This document shows, in pieces, positions 43,810-57,414 of a stretch of DNA of 64,000 bases (position 1 is its first letter; the number at the start of each line of letters is the position of its first letter). The DNA is from Ashinkailepas kermadecensis (lineage: Eukaryota > Arthropoda > Thecostraca > Neolepadidae). A program made the translations under genes and the position numbers. Below the pieces are notes generated by a model. It was not told the DNA's origin and ran no database searches. It saw only the letters and a program-made list of their open reading frames with translations. Location: contig JAOTOM010005110.1 in assembly GCA_034440615.1 (NCBI GenBank), positions 124,001 through 188,000 on the forward strand, written 5' to 3'.

Positions 43810-44880
43810 TAGTGATGAACCTAACCATATTCAACTAGACTTGGAGGACCCAAAACATTGGGCTGATAAATGGCAGATGTCTTTCAACTATGACAAGCGT
43901 AATATTATGCATCTGGGGCCTGGGGATGAGACATTTGGATCTACAATTGGATGTAGTGAACTGGATGTCATTGAAGAGGAATGAGATTGAGGTGTGTTAT
44001 TTTCATATAGCCTTAAAGTAGACAAACGAGTCATCTCAGCTAGGAACATGACAATCAGAATGTTATGAATCATTAATAGGAGTGTGAGACATAAGAGAGT
44101 CAGGAAAAACTGTACTTAGCCCATATGCGACCCCACATAGAATATTGTGTACAGGCATGGAACCCTTACTTTGAAAGAGATATTCGTGTGCTGGAGAGAG
44201 TGCAGTACATATTAGTGGACTAGGTAATTTAGATATGGAGAAAGGTGTAATGCTTATATATGTACTCACTCATGTATGGGAGATTAGGGGGCGATGTGAC
44301 TGAACTATTTAAAGTCGTTAAAGGGTGCAAATCTCAATGATGCTCTTCTGGTTTAGACTATCACATGAGGGTCATCAATTCAGGTTGGACAAGTCAAGGT
44401 CAATGTGTCAAGGTGACGCAAGCAGGTTTCCAGTCAAAGGGTAGATGATCAATGGAACAGGCTGTCTCTTGATGTAGTGGGAGTCCCTCATTGAACGTAT
44501 TTAACAATAGAGTGGACGAGGTTTTAAGTCGGATAACCTCATTCTTGAGTGCTGGATGTGGTGGATTGGTGATGGATGGGGTGAGGCTTATATTAATAGG
44601 CGTGCTCAGTGCAGGTTCCTTCAAGCAGGCATAGCTGAAGGAGTTTGAAGATGACTGATGGGGTATGGGTGTGGAGGAGTATGTTATGCAATATGAAGTG
44701 AATGTTGCTTGGTAAGTTGGGGTGATAGCTCCTTTGGAGCGGGCATCGGATGGATGTTATTGATTGGGGTGTCTCGGTGTCATTTGCGTCATCTTAATAG
44801 TATATCTCCCTTATAGGCTTAACTCAGATGAGCCCCTGTGGCTCTTATTATGCACTATCACTTGATGACTTTATGACTTC
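43810..44880 (+). pseudogene. Decayed CR1/L2-like LINE reverse transcriptase 3' half
   Basis: Three frames together give LEDPKHWADKWQMSFNYDKR, IMHLGPGDETF, LFSYSLKVDKR, a PLY/RPHLEY-like [16 protein letters not shown] stretch read through frameshifts, and GSPSLNVFNNRVDEVL. This is the thumb and C-terminal sequence of CR1/L2-type RTs (x-W-A-D-K-W-Q-M-x-F-N-x-D-K). It ends near 44,880 in GATGACTTTATGACTTCATG. There are many stops and frameshifts. The same family is at 18,740-19,310 on the other strand. Confidence 0.8.
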
Positions 44881-45521
44881 ATGACTGTATTTTTGTATGC
44901 ATACGTACGTGCAAATGTGTATGCATGTATGCATGTATATAGAATGCACGCATGTGGGTACGCAAATACCGTGTGTATGTGTGCATGAACACCGTCATGC
45001 AGACACCTGCCACATTGCAGACCCGTGCCCCCTTGATTGTCACGCCCATGACCATGATTAATTTGCCACTTCCTATATTAGCCCCGAAATCTGCATGCAG
45101 CATGCACAAAAACGAGAAGCTAAATATTTCGGCCTGCATAATTATCCCGCGAAGCATGGATATGTTCTTGTTTTCCGCGATGATGCATGACCAAAACGGA
45201 AACTGCATCACTCTGATGGATTTTTTTTTAGAAACTTGCGCCCTGGATCTGGGGACATAGTAGAATTTGTGATTATTCAACACCTTGGCATTCAATTGTG
45301 AGATCGCAGGCAATTTGTATCGTAGGTGCATGGCATTTCATACCTGTCTAATGCGTCAGCGGGTATTCAACAACACAGAGATAGCAAACCTTTATATATA
45401 TTTTTTCTCAAGTTGTGCGCCCTTTGGTACACACATAGTCATTGTTCACCTAGCAGATAAAAATGTCTAAAAGATAGTAACGTGATTTATCACTGTTGAT
45501 GAGCCATTTCACAGCCTGCCA
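44881..45521. other. No gene seen
   Basis: This begins with GCATGTATGCATGTATATAG-type purine-pyrimidine sequence. The rest has short frames only. Confidence 0.5.
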
Positions 45522-45965
45522 TCGTAACCGACTAATCGAGCTGGTTCCGCAAGCCAAACATAACCTGTCCACAGCTGCGCGCCCACACCTTCGGCATGGG
45601 GTGGCAGCTGCCCGCAATAAAAAAAATCCTTCGAAGAGAAGAAGAGGATGCCGCGAAATCTTGCAAAGACGGAAAGCTGGAGTGCCAGCGAAGTATTTCC
45701 GTCAAGAGGAACCCATGAGAAAATGCTTTCGCTCCTGGCAATGGGTTTTGGGGCAGGGGTGAGGGTTAGGTGAGTGGCAGACAATGCCAGTGGCTGCCAT
45801 TGCTGTGTCCACCGCCACTGTGGAGCGGAGATTACATCCCCAGCTGTGTGGTAGGTGCCTGGCAGCCAGCCGCGCCTCTGTCCGCCGCCGGGACGTCGGA
45901 ACCCGCTGCTGCGTCATGGTTACGGCATATATCATGCTGTCAGCACGTATGTTGCTGCCAGCATT
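45522..45965 (-). mobile_element. Dispersed repeat family E, copy 2
   Basis: This is an inverted relative of 42,309-42,812. On the minus strand it reads MTQQRVPTSRRRTEARLAAR, then VDTAMAATGIVCHSPNP, in an open frame of about 100 residues, similar to the broken frame of copy 1. Protein-level similarity suggests that the family may once have been coding, but no domain is recognised. Confidence 0.7.
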
Positions 45966-46236
45966 GTCCGCACACAGTGTGCATTTATGGAATAGGCGCC
46001 GTGATACATCGGCATGGTGCACAAATGCAAGATGATGGCCACATATCCAGATGTGTTTTAAATAAATCAGCTTGGTTCTACACCAACCTTGCCGACAGTG
46101 GTCTTTCTGCGTCAGTCCAAAGACACTTAAGTGCGTGGTGCAATGAGGGATTCCGAAGAGTCAATCTAGACAGTGGGAATTGACTGGAGAGTGTGAAATA
46201 TAGACAGAGAGCTAGAGCGAGGGCCAGGGCTAGGGC

Positions 46237-46779
<543 letters not shown>

Positions 46780-48561
46780 AGCGAGTGCACTACAGATTGT
46801 GCAGTCTGCAAATAGCAGTGCAGGTGTGGTGCTGCACCGACATCTCCACAGGAGTCAGACCGCTGACATCGTCACCGTCGCTGGCCAGGACCCACCGTGG
46901 CTGGCCAGGGCCCACCGTCGCTGGCCAGGGCCCACCGGGGCACCCGGTGCTGCACCGTTGGCAGCGGCGGCTGTAGTCCCGTCGACGAAAAAGTTCTGAA
47001 GCTGCGACCTCCCCAAGAAGTGATCAAGCTGTGACCTCCTCAATAAAATGCCAAGGTGCGGCTGGCGTCGCACCTGTCTATGCTGGCTGTGTCCAGTGGT
47101 CTTGCCATCCAGTCTGCTAACCCATTGATCAGATGCAGCAGTGTACTGTCGGGGAACAGACTATGTGCAGCTTGCCATGCAAATGTTGACCGCAATGATC
47201 GTGCTGGCGATTTTCCAACATAAATCATAGGGGTCGGATAGTATCCGAAGTGGATGCATGCCCTCATGCAGTCTATAAACAGCGATAATATATTCTGTTG
47301 TTGGGCGGCGTCGCCCCACACTGCAGTCGAGCGTTGTCCCTGTGCCACTGGTCTGGGTGACAGGACTGTGCCCATTTGTTTTATGGCCATGGCCCAGGCA
47401 GCCGTTTCCGCAGCCGTCAACCATATTCAGAACCCAAGTACAAACATTATCTTAGTGTTTTTCATCAGAAAGTGGTAATGAATTTATCTTTGAGCTGTCA
47501 CATGTTCCGTGGAAATGTTGGATAAAACTAATAAACAAACGGAACATGCCACTATTAAGTCAACCCGCGGCGCCAAGAACGCCTGTATTTCAGTCCTTGT
47601 CAGCACGAGGCACTGGCGGATCCAGCGGGAGTGGCACAGGGGTCATGCCGTCCATCCCCCTAAGAGACCGAGCTTTGTCAAAATGTTCAACAAAAATAGC
47701 ATTTTCTCTAAATCGAAGCACACCATATTTTGAAAATATTGTCTTAATCAGATTCGACGACCGCTCGGTGTTCAAATCTAACAAGTGTTTCGAAAAATCG
47801 AACAACATCTTTCTTCACCCCCCCCCCCCACAACCGGTACAAAACGAGGCTTCTGGATCAGCCCCTGGAACGAATGGTTCTCATTGTGGTGGCAATTTGT
47901 CTTCTGCCATATTCTTTCTTCACCACACAGTTCGGCTGTCAACAGAGCTGGACGCCACCGAGCACGTGTCGACAGGCTTCCCCAGGATGGGGGGGGGACG
48001 GCAGCTCTGCCCCCTCGCCATTCGCCCCCAATCGAACCTCAGCCGCGAAGCGAACTTAAGCTCGTGACATCACCAACAGCCAAAATTGCACCATATGTTT
48101 TTCGTTTCGGTCAGCCAGTCACTCTTCAGGGCAGGTGAAGGATGAACATTCCTCGAAACGCCGGGTATCGGAAACTTAAGCAGTACTGTGTAACGAATTG
48201 GTCTGAGTGAACCGCAAGGTAAACAGCGGTATCGTTAAGTTGAGGCCCTTACAAAGATGAACGGCATGGCTAGTAGGGGACGTCACCGGTCAAACCTCAC
48301 AGGTCATAATAGCGTGATATACCGTGCCCGCTTAATTCCCTCGGCTTGCCAAACGTCACTATATTCGAATTCAGGTCACTGGGATATTCATGTGTTTGCA
48401 CAAAGGTCATTCGAGGTCAATTGAGGTGAATGGTCTGACTTTGTTGTTCATAGCATCGCCAGTAGAACGGCGTTGCCTGAAAACACAAGACATGACTTGT
48501 CTACCATCTGAACACATTCATTACAGTAACATTTGCAATAACAGGCCCAGCGTTAGCATAC

Positions 48562-48632
48562 TGCGTCACACATGTCTTCAGTTGGTTCAGTCACGCATTA
48601 GTTCAGTCACGCATTAGTTCAGTCACGCATGT
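48562..48632. repeat. 17-bp tandem repeat, 3 copies
   Basis: GTTCAGTCACGCATTA is repeated three times. The third copy reverts to CATGTCTTCAG, which also precedes the array. Confidence 0.85.
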
Positions 48633-50872
48633 CTTCAGATAATGTTGTGACGGGTTAGTGACCCGATCAAGACGTGTTTCTTCCGTCAAAAATCTGCGAA
48701 GGATGTGCCATCAAACACATCAGACTGCGGAGCGCCGCGGCTCTACGCTTTTCTGCCGGTCTAGACAAAACCGCCCGGGGGTCAGTCTTCACACCTTCGA
48801 ATAGCAAGAGTTAATATTTCTTTGCCATCTGACGTACAGCGTAGTTGGTTGCTGTGCAGTGGAGCGGTAAAACGGCGCACCGTTCGGGACCATTACCTCT
48901 CACTTCTGCCTGATAATGATGGTATTTGCAGCCGGAACCTCTCTCAAGAATTCTGACTGGAGGTGCCAATCAGTGGTGCAGAGCCACCGTCCCAGCCAAC
49001 CAGGTCCCCCCCCCCTCCCACACATTTCCCACCACCATTCTGCAGTAGCGTTACAGCCATGACGAGTGGCTACTGACTGGGGAACAGGCATGGCTGTGAC
49101 TGGGACACCCCCCCCCCCCCTACCACAGCTGGAATGTCAGACGATGCTTTGCTGCAGCGATTGTTAGGTGGAACGGCTATGCGGGCCGAATTAGTTTACT
49201 GCTCATCACAAATGACTAGCGAGGGCACGACTAACGGATACAGTATCATGAGTGGCTACCAACTAGCGGCCACTGGCGACTTTTTTGGTGTTAATGAATG
49301 GTTCTAATATACGATGTCGTCCTTTTCAGCGCCGATATGTCGATCGGGAACTATTTGTTTTCGAATTTGCATATTCCTTAGATCGTTTTTATCCTTGAAT
49401 CCGTGAATCATTAATTCAGCTACTTTAGACTTCCAGTAATTTATCAGCCTATTTTAATGAGTTTTTCCGGCAGATTAAGTCGACCAGTCTTGTGAACAAA
49501 AGCCAGGGGAACAGCTTAGCTCAATCCAATTATGGAGGATCTCGGATGGTTCCAATCTCAGAGGTCCGGTGCAGTGTTATTTGGTAGCGTTACATTGCAT
49601 GGGCCTTGCCTTCAGGCACTTCTATGTGCAATGAGGAGATACTCAGGTCATATTCCATGTTCCACAAGAGGCAATTTTCTTGAAAGGGCCAAGATCAGAT
49701 TCCAACATGATCTGACTTCGATTCGTTCCTCCACATCCGCTATGGACCTCGCTATACACTGGCACTCCCGGCCGGCAGGCTATTGTCTATCACAGTTCAA
49801 GGTGTTGAGTCTAAAAGCGGCTGTGAAGGCAACGTGTTTATGCATAGGAGGGAAAGGGAGAAGAAATGGATATCGTTGTTAGGCACGGACATAGGTTCAC
49901 GTGGGTTGAGCGCATGACTCGGGTGATGCACATAATTGTGACGTGTCACATCACATGACTACTAGACATGCAGACTATAACGCTTTAGCACGCCAAAGGT
50001 GCTAAAAGTGGTGTGCGATAAAGTGTCCGGCCTCCTTCACTCAGAGTTAATTAAACCTGGTCTTGTAATGTTCATTTCTGACAACCTTCACCTTCATATT
50101 TTCTTTGAACATCTACGCTTTTTCGTAGTTGTTGCATGGCTGGTCCTTCGCCGGTACCGGTCTAGCCGGCACCGGCTAAGGGCCAGCCAGACATTCGCCG
50201 GTCACGTAGCTATGTCGTCATGAGATGCGACCCGCGCGACGTGCAATCCGAAGCCCGGCAACCGCGTGGTCGTGTTAGATCTACGGATGGTGCCGAGTGG
50301 AACGGTTGTATTGTGGCATGAACTGAAAAAGGGTTGTGCCACAGCGTGGCATCGATGCTAATTGAACAATTCGGCACAGTGCATTCCAGTGTGAGATACC
50401 TGCATCATATTCGGTAGATGAGCTCGATTTGGGCAACATTGCAGCCAATGTCGGCTGAATTAAATTGCTTTGCAATGCACATGCGTCGAAATTGGAGGCA
50501 CTGTTTGCACAAACAGCCTCCTCGGGTGAATATGCAGAGCGTGCCCTAAATTGAAATGTAATGTAGCGAATTGTTAAAAAGGATTTTATTTCTTTCTAAA
50601 GTGCCTCCAGTTCCACAGAAATTGGACGGAATAAATAAAGCGCATGGCATGAATGACTGACAAGGGACAGAAGGTGTGGCCGGCCCTCCAATTTCCTGCC
50701 GCATTATGATGGCAAAACCTGTGCCCGTAGCACAGAAGCCTCAGCTCGCCTCTTGCCCTCACTCGTAGCCACTCATAGCCGCCCTCACTCGTACACATTG
50801 TACTCAATAGCGTCTAGTGCTGATGTAATGTAGAAGAGGCCGACTGATGGCTGCACTGGCCAACTAATCCCA

Positions 50873-50950
50873 AGGGTGGAGCAGTCGCGTGTTATGTGCA
50901 GTTAGTGGTTACGCAGCACAGTGGTGGCAGCTCGGTACCAGCTCGGTTTG
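50873..50950 (+). mobile_element. Dispersed repeat family D, copy 4 (partial)
   Basis: GTGGAGCAGTCGCGTGTTAT, GTGCAGTTAGTGGTTACGC and CACAGTGGTGGC match the core of copies 1 and 2. The ends have diverged. Confidence 0.65.
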
Positions 50951-52906
50951 ATCCAGCGCTGGTTTGAATTCTTGTTTGGCCAAGAAGAAAGAGCCTAGCT
51001 GCCTGCTCCCCACTCATCAGACTCGTTGGCTCAAAGGCACCTGACTAAGACTAGGGAAAAACCACGCGCCAAAAGTGATGTACCTCGCCGGTACAATAAA
51101 ATGCTCTACAGCAAAGGACAAACAACAAACAAAGAAAGAAACAAGATACCCAAAACAAACAAAATATATTCCCAGTAAAGTGCAGACAAAAGAAATCAGC
51201 TAGCTAACTACTGACCTTGTTGCTTGGTGACTACGCAATTCTCGCAATGCGGAGACCGACATCCCCTCCTCGCCCACTTAGTTCTGTGGTAACTTCCATA
51301 CAATTTAGGACATCGCTCTCCATTTTTGAACACCTATCCTGTCAACGAGGGCACCCCACAACAAATGCTCCGGACTGTTTATTACGATCGCCGAGATATG
51401 GCAGACTAGTCAAAACCAGCTCAGCCCTTCTTTGTCTATATTCTGGTTTTTTTTACGTACATTGAAACATTTGCATTAACTAGATCGTAAAAATGAGTAA
51501 AAAGTTCAAATAAGTGTGTGCGTGTGTAGTTGGGATTTTCGGGCGCGTCACCGGCTTCGGCTATATTGCGCCCATAACAAGTTCAATATGAGTGAGTGCA
51601 TATGCATATCACCTAAAATGCCACACAAAAATTAAATCAAATACTAGTGTCACCAGCTGAACTGAAGAATCAAACTGTGCAAAAAAGGTGCTATGCACAG
51701 CTTCAGTTAGTTGACCTTTGGGCGCCTCGACTACTGTGGTCATTCTGCGCCCGGTTAATGTGGTTGAATAACCGAGGCATAATTGACACATTTGATTCCT
51801 TATATTGCTCATGTTTCGCGTTAATATCTGATCAGGCCCCGGATAAATGATCTGAACCGTCCTCAGAATGGATATTTTAGAAGCGCTCCAGAGGGTAAAA
51901 TTCCAATAATTACGAAGGAAAATGGCTAGATCAGTGTTTCCAAGGCGGACGACGGTGTCAGTTTCGTTCCAAATACAACAAGTGGGGTAAGGACATTTTG
52001 GATGTGTCGGGTCTGGGATTGTTTTGCAAAAATAAGTGAGTGGAACATAACCAGATCATCTCCAACTATTAACATCGAGCTTATCGGATTGGCTTGCGTT
52101 GATGTTAGATCCTACCTTTTCTTGACAACAATGTATTTCGAAGTGGTCAATTTCAGCAGTTCATCTCATAGTTATCAATCATTGACCTGGGCCTGATCGG
52201 TGACATTGACCTGCATACCTGACATCGTGTCAGACTATGTCTATATTTTGCATATCTATATTACTGCACCCCGACATTACATGCTTCACTGTCAATGTCG
52301 GGAAACAACGGCAACGACCAAGTGACTGACTGCACCCCGACATTGACCTATCTGACCCGAAGTCAAACGTCAACCAAAAGAAGAAGATAACAAATTATTC
52401 AGTACACCTGAACGCTGAAGGACGGAGCGAAGTCACGTAGTGTATTCAATTCTCTTTCTAGGCGGGAGCAAAGTTAGCGGAGTCAAACTGACCCTGGCCG
52501 CAATTTGGGAGCTGAACGTTCTGTCATACTGTGAAAACTGCGCAACAACACAAATGTCAGTCATTAGCCAACTGCAGGTGAATGGATCCTCGACAGCATG
52601 ACGGAGTACCCCTCAAGTTAGGTGGTTTCCTGAAGCCTGAATGGATCTCCTGCAGCCCATGAAATGCCCCTGCTGGTTAACAAAAAGAGAAGTTGATTGC
52701 AATTGCTTAGTTGTCCCACACAACCTCACCACCTGCACGGTAGGATGAAAGCCAGCGCTCCGCCTGTGTCTAGTATCCGTGTTATATTGAACACTCGGTT
52801 GGACTGAGTGAGCTCAGCGCAGAGGTCACGGTATCTGCTGCACATCCTTCCATCCCCGCTATGAAATCGTTGCTGGTGGTCTGCCCCCAAGACCATGATG
52901 ATTCAT

Positions 52907-53877
52907 TTAACACGCGCCCTGGAGGGCCTCTGAAAATTACGCGCACTGGAGGGGGGCGGGTTCCACCCCCTCTAAGATTTCGGCTCCTATTAAAGCTGGA
53001 GTAACGAAATTCGCAGGGTGGATGGGTACGGTAGTGAACTCTATTGTGTGCAAGTTTAATGTCCTTAGGTCAGCATCTTGAAGATCAAATGAGATCACAT
53101 ATATCAAAATTGTCTTGTTTTGCGTGGCTTGGCTTGTCATTGTTATGGATCGCTGTGATTGTGTTTAAATGCTCCACAATTGACATCAATGATGTTTTGA
53201 GCATTACTAATGGTGCAATACAGATGCTAGATCCGGAATTTGACCTCAGGTCACCTATATAGCAGCACTATATCAGGTCAGTTACCTGTTCCAGTTACCG
53301 GAACCGGGCCGCCCGCCCGACTGCTCCGTCGGGCAGCTCGGCGCAATCGGCTTTGCGAAGAATGGAGTGAAGGACATGAATAAAGTATGGAAACGCTTAG
53401 GTACACAATGACAAACAGTAGTTTTCAGAATGTTTGGGAGTAACATGCAAAGCGACATCAATCGCATGACAGTCATTTGCATTTATGACAACATTCCAGT
53501 TGACCAAATTTGGTTCCATTAACCTGTCATGAACTTGACCTGACTTGACCTCGGTGACCTAACATGACCTTGAAACTATATAGAATAACAATATACATCA
53601 AACAAGTCGCTAGTGTTGCCAATAACACTTCTATTTTGTCAATATACGGGAAGCGCATCAGCGCCGATTTTTGTGGTCTGGCGCTACGAAATGTTTTGAC
53701 TTTAACGGCGCCTAACTCTAAAAATTTCGACCGATTTCCGTTTTTCTTGCTTTAAACGACGCGCCGGTCACTTCTAAGCAGGTACGCAAAAATGGCGTAC
53801 ATCGACCGGTAAAATCTGGAGTTATGTACAAAACTGGAGGGGTGGGCGGATTTCGCCCCCTCCAGTGCGCGTGTTAA
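52907..53877. mobile_element. TTAA-flanked MITE, piggyBac-like
   Basis: The 963-bp element lies between direct TTAA at 52,907-52,910 and 53,874-53,877. The left end reads CACGCGCCCTGGAGGG. The right end, reverse-complemented, reads CACGCGCACTGGAGGG, 15 of 16 matching. A second copy of the left terminus (ACGCGCACTGGAGGGGGGCG) sits about 28 bp inside. There is no transposase frame. TTAA duplication with short inverted ends is the mark of piggyBac-type transposition. The family name is an inference, since the terminal bases differ from the classic CCC start. Confidence 0.8.
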
Positions 53878-54079
53878 GTAATCCAGTCCGAGAAAAATAA
53901 ACCCACTCGCTACTATGCCGAAATATATTAGAGAGGCGTCAAACATTATCTCTACCCTTGGTGTGTCACCTATATATTGACTAAATGTAATCGGATTCTC
54001 CATTCTAAGCACGATTAGTCCTACCGTAATTGCCCACTTCTTCAACCCGCCTCAAACAACGTGTCGCCACCCGACGCGC

Positions 54080-54560
54080 ACGCCGACCCTGGACAGCCGG
54101 ACCGCACATCATCGTAGCCGGGCGGTCAAGCCGAACGCCAGACGCAGCCGAGGCGGGCGGAGGGGGGGGGGGCGTCCATCGCCCCGGTGACGGCCCAAGC
54201 GGCGGCCAGACGGCACCATGTGTGGACAGACGGCGCCATGTGTGGACAGACGGCGAAGGAGCGCCGAGCGACCGGCGGAGTATGCACGGCCACCAGTGTG
54301 CACGGAATGGTGGAAGGTAGAATGCCCGCCCGGCTATCGGCCGACGGCGTCGCTCAGCCCGGGCCGATAGGGTCGGGCCGCTGCCGTCCCAGCGGCTGCG
54401 GAACGAGCAGCTGTGGTCCCAGCTGTTGTGGTCCTAGCTGTTGTGGTCCTAGCAGCTGCGGTCCCAGCAGCTGCGGTCCCAATGGCTGTCCGGCGAGGTG
54501 GCTTAGCAGTGATCGCTATTCCCAATCTCCCCGTCCTGTGAGGACATGTCAGTAGTATCA
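54080..54560 (+). other. GC-rich region with 18-bp repeat (CGPSSC-type frame)
   Basis: AGCTGYGGTCCCAGC-type units repeat about six times at 54,380-54,485. The plus-strand frame therefore reads SCGPSCCGPSCCGPSSCGP. Two 22-bp copies of ACGGCRCCATGTGTGGACAG lie at 54,208-54,250. No known protein is recognised, and the frame could be a repeat artefact. Confidence 0.5.
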
Positions 54561-56690
54561 GACGCCGAATCCGGCGAGGGAGGCGCCCCTCCCCTTTGAT
54601 GGATCAACAATTTTTACCAGCTGTGATACCAATGTCTTGCAAGGGGCGTTCCAATTTCCTCTGTGCCTTACAAATGCAAACATGCAAACAGCCACATGCA
54701 ATCAGCCAAACTCCTTGAAGACATTGTGCGGAGTGGCGTACCAGCAAGCCTTACATCCCCTCCCTGTGCTGGCGCCTGAGCTCCGCTACGGCCCCGTGAG
54801 GTCGTGTCACCACGACGTCGGTCGGTGTCAGCGGGTGGGCCGTACCGCCCTGGCCAGTCCGGCACCCATATCCCGTTCCGACCTGGTGAGGTAGCATTCG
54901 TTCCTACGCGTTGCCACATTCTCGAAAACGCCGCGCGTCGGGCCATTCGTCAGGCTTCAGTCGTTCGGACCGCGCCGCAGAGGCCTGGGGGACGGCTTGT
55001 AGCCGGTAGAGCCTGCCAGCTCGGGCGAATCCGCTGTACGGACTTCGGTCTCCCACGAATGCCTATAGGCCTTCGTCTTGCATAGGCTAACCGCCTTAGT
55101 CATTGATGATATATCATCAACCGTCTGTGTCTGCAAGACGGGTAAGTCATGGGACTTACCCGGTAATGAACTATGCTAAGGTGCTCTGATGTTTTCGAAG
55201 CATCCCAAATATATTGCAAGCATGCTCTTGCATGTAAAATGTAAATCCATGACGACTGAACTATGTGATGGGCACTCCCTCAAGGAGAGACGCTGCTAGC
55301 AATATTAAAGCGGTGTTGTTTATGCAACTTGAATGGGCCTCCCAACGCGAAATTTCTGCGCCCATTGTGTCCAGCTTTTCGCCACTCTCGCAGGTTTTTA
55401 AGCATACATCACTCAAACCCTCGTTGGCTGACCAATACTTGTATGTCAATGACAATGTCTTTGAACACTGGAGTGATGGAAAATAACACGAAGAACATTT
55501 TTCCTTTAAAAGGAAAATAACTCCTCGATAAGTCTAGAGAGCTCTGTTGAAGCGAAAATGTACCAGAGTTGGACTTGTGCTTTGCAATCCTGTATGTGAA
55601 GAGGGAAATTCTTTGGTAATCAAATACGGAGGGGATATTTTCCTTGAAATCCGTGACATTAGACCCTCAGATCGTACGTTCTAGTGAATATTCAGCACTT
55701 TTTCACATGCCAGAAATTGTCAAACGACAACATACAACTTCCAAATGAGAAAAATGGCAGGACAATTTTCTTGAGAAAATAATATTCTGGATGCCAAAAA
55801 GACCCAGGAACAATACGTTTTTCCAACACTGCATTGTGGCACCATGTCCAAAATATGTATACTCGTCGGCTGTAATATCACCATAAATTCAAATACTAGG
55901 TCAGTTTTTTGGCCGGGATGCAAGACCCCGGTGTTCCAAGCTTGTCAGTGGCCCGAACGATTGCTTTGTAAGCAACATCTACTTCCGGTTTTCACTCATG
56001 CATAAACTGTTCTATTGTTTTTATTGATTTAGTGCCACGTAGGTCGACAAGGGCGCCATTTGCCTCTTTTTTAATCAACATTTGGTGGATATACCATGGT
56101 CGTGTGCACGGTTGTTATTGATGCCCATCACATCGGTATGGTTTTTAACCTCGCTGCCAGCATCTTTGAGTTTGTCGATGCAATACGTATAGCGAGACGT
56201 GACCCCACGCTAATTGTCATTTTGCACCTCTTTGCAGACATGGTTTTTACTAGTTGTGACGATTATTGTTCTGAAGTGCAAAAATGTGCATGGTCTTTAC
56301 GGTTTGCATAGCAAACAATGACACTTTTATATTCTACTTACTTTTTTGATAAACGGAATTGAACATTTGTACACGTATTTACGTCTCGCACCCAACCGGC
56401 AATTGATTTGGACGCAAGGCCTGCCACATTTCACACTGCCAGATTTCATAAGACATGACATTGGTGAATCGGAGAGTTCAACTGATAATTGAAGGGAATC
56501 AGCCCCCAAAGCTCTTTCCTCTTCCCCAATGGCAGATCTGTGTGCGACGCTCTTGGTTACATGTCTTTATTGGCATACTGTTTTCTATTATACCAATAAT
56601 GGCGTACAAAACCCGACCTCATGCACCAATGTGAAGGCAGTAAGGAACTCGCACCGCATCGTATACACCAATCACCGGAGCGCGATACTT
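54561..56690. other. No supported gene
   Basis: The stretch to 55,090 is GC-rich and the rest AT-rich. Only short frames without a family match are present. Confidence 0.45.
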
Positions 56691-56949
56691 GCGCGGAGGG
56701 TTTACCCTGGAGACTGCCATGCGAGGCGCCGCGGCCGCGAGCCGCCGCCCCCTGGCGGCGCGCGGCGGACCAGTGCGGCGGACCAGCGAGGCGCGACACG
56801 ACCCACCGGCAGTAGGCAGCGCGCGGCCGCCGCGGAGGGTGCGTCGGGCGTTAGGTCCGCGCGGCGCGCACAGCAACGACGTCGCTCAGGCTCCGCCGTT
56901 GATAAGGTAGGTGATGCTGGTGACAATAGACCAGAGTTGTGGGTGGAAA

Positions 56950-57165
56950 GTCTGATTATCGCCCAGGTCGACGAGCTCTGGACCTGAACACCGGCTAGGG
57001 CAGCGAGTTAGGCCTGGTCACCGCCCGGCTCAGTGGACTCTTGGCCTGATTCCTGCCCAGGTCGGTGGACTCTAGGTCTGATTACCGTCCAAGGCGGTGG
57101 GCTCGAGGACTGATTACCGCCCAGGTCGGTGGGCTCGAGGTCTGATTACCGCCCAGGTCTGCACG
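56950..57165. repeat. ~32-38-bp tandem repeat, about 6 copies
   Basis: CTGATTACCGCCCAGGTCGG followed by TGGGCTCGAGGT is the clean unit at the right. Copies to the left are progressively degenerate. Confidence 0.85.
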
Positions 57166-57348
57166 CGGGAGCTCAATTGCGGCGGCATGATTGCAGTCGT
57201 CGACAGTGGCCGGGTCGGGGGGCGGAGGGCGGCGGCATCAGTGTCGCTGTTGCAGAACGCCCACCGCTGACACTCTGCGCGGCCGTCACCACACCGCGCG
57301 TCCCGACCGCGCCACCGATCAGCTCGCACGGTGCCGGCGTGCTGACAG

Positions 57349-57414
57349 GCGTGCTCCCACGCGTGCTCCCACGCGTGCTCCCGCGCGTGCTCCCGCGCGT
57401 GCTCCCACGCCTGT
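57349..57414. repeat. 12-bp tandem repeat, 5-6 copies
   Basis: GTGCTCCCACGC / GTGCTCCCGCGC repeats inside the CpG-rich stretch. Confidence 0.92.

Larger units (their letters stand above)
46780..52900. other. No supported gene (about 6.1 kb)
   Basis: Only short frames are present, none recognised. Small features are three copies of GCTGGCCAGGRCCCACCGT at 46,883-46,940, poly-C runs near 47,820, 49,008 and 49,108, and scattered short repeats. A 126-residue minus-strand frame at 47,040-47,420 has no family match. Confidence 0.45.

Noticed and set aside
47040..47420. 126-codon minus-strand frame near the AG/AT/AG block
   Set aside because: No recognisable domain, no splice partners and no repeat relatives in the window. 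Too short to call on openness alone.
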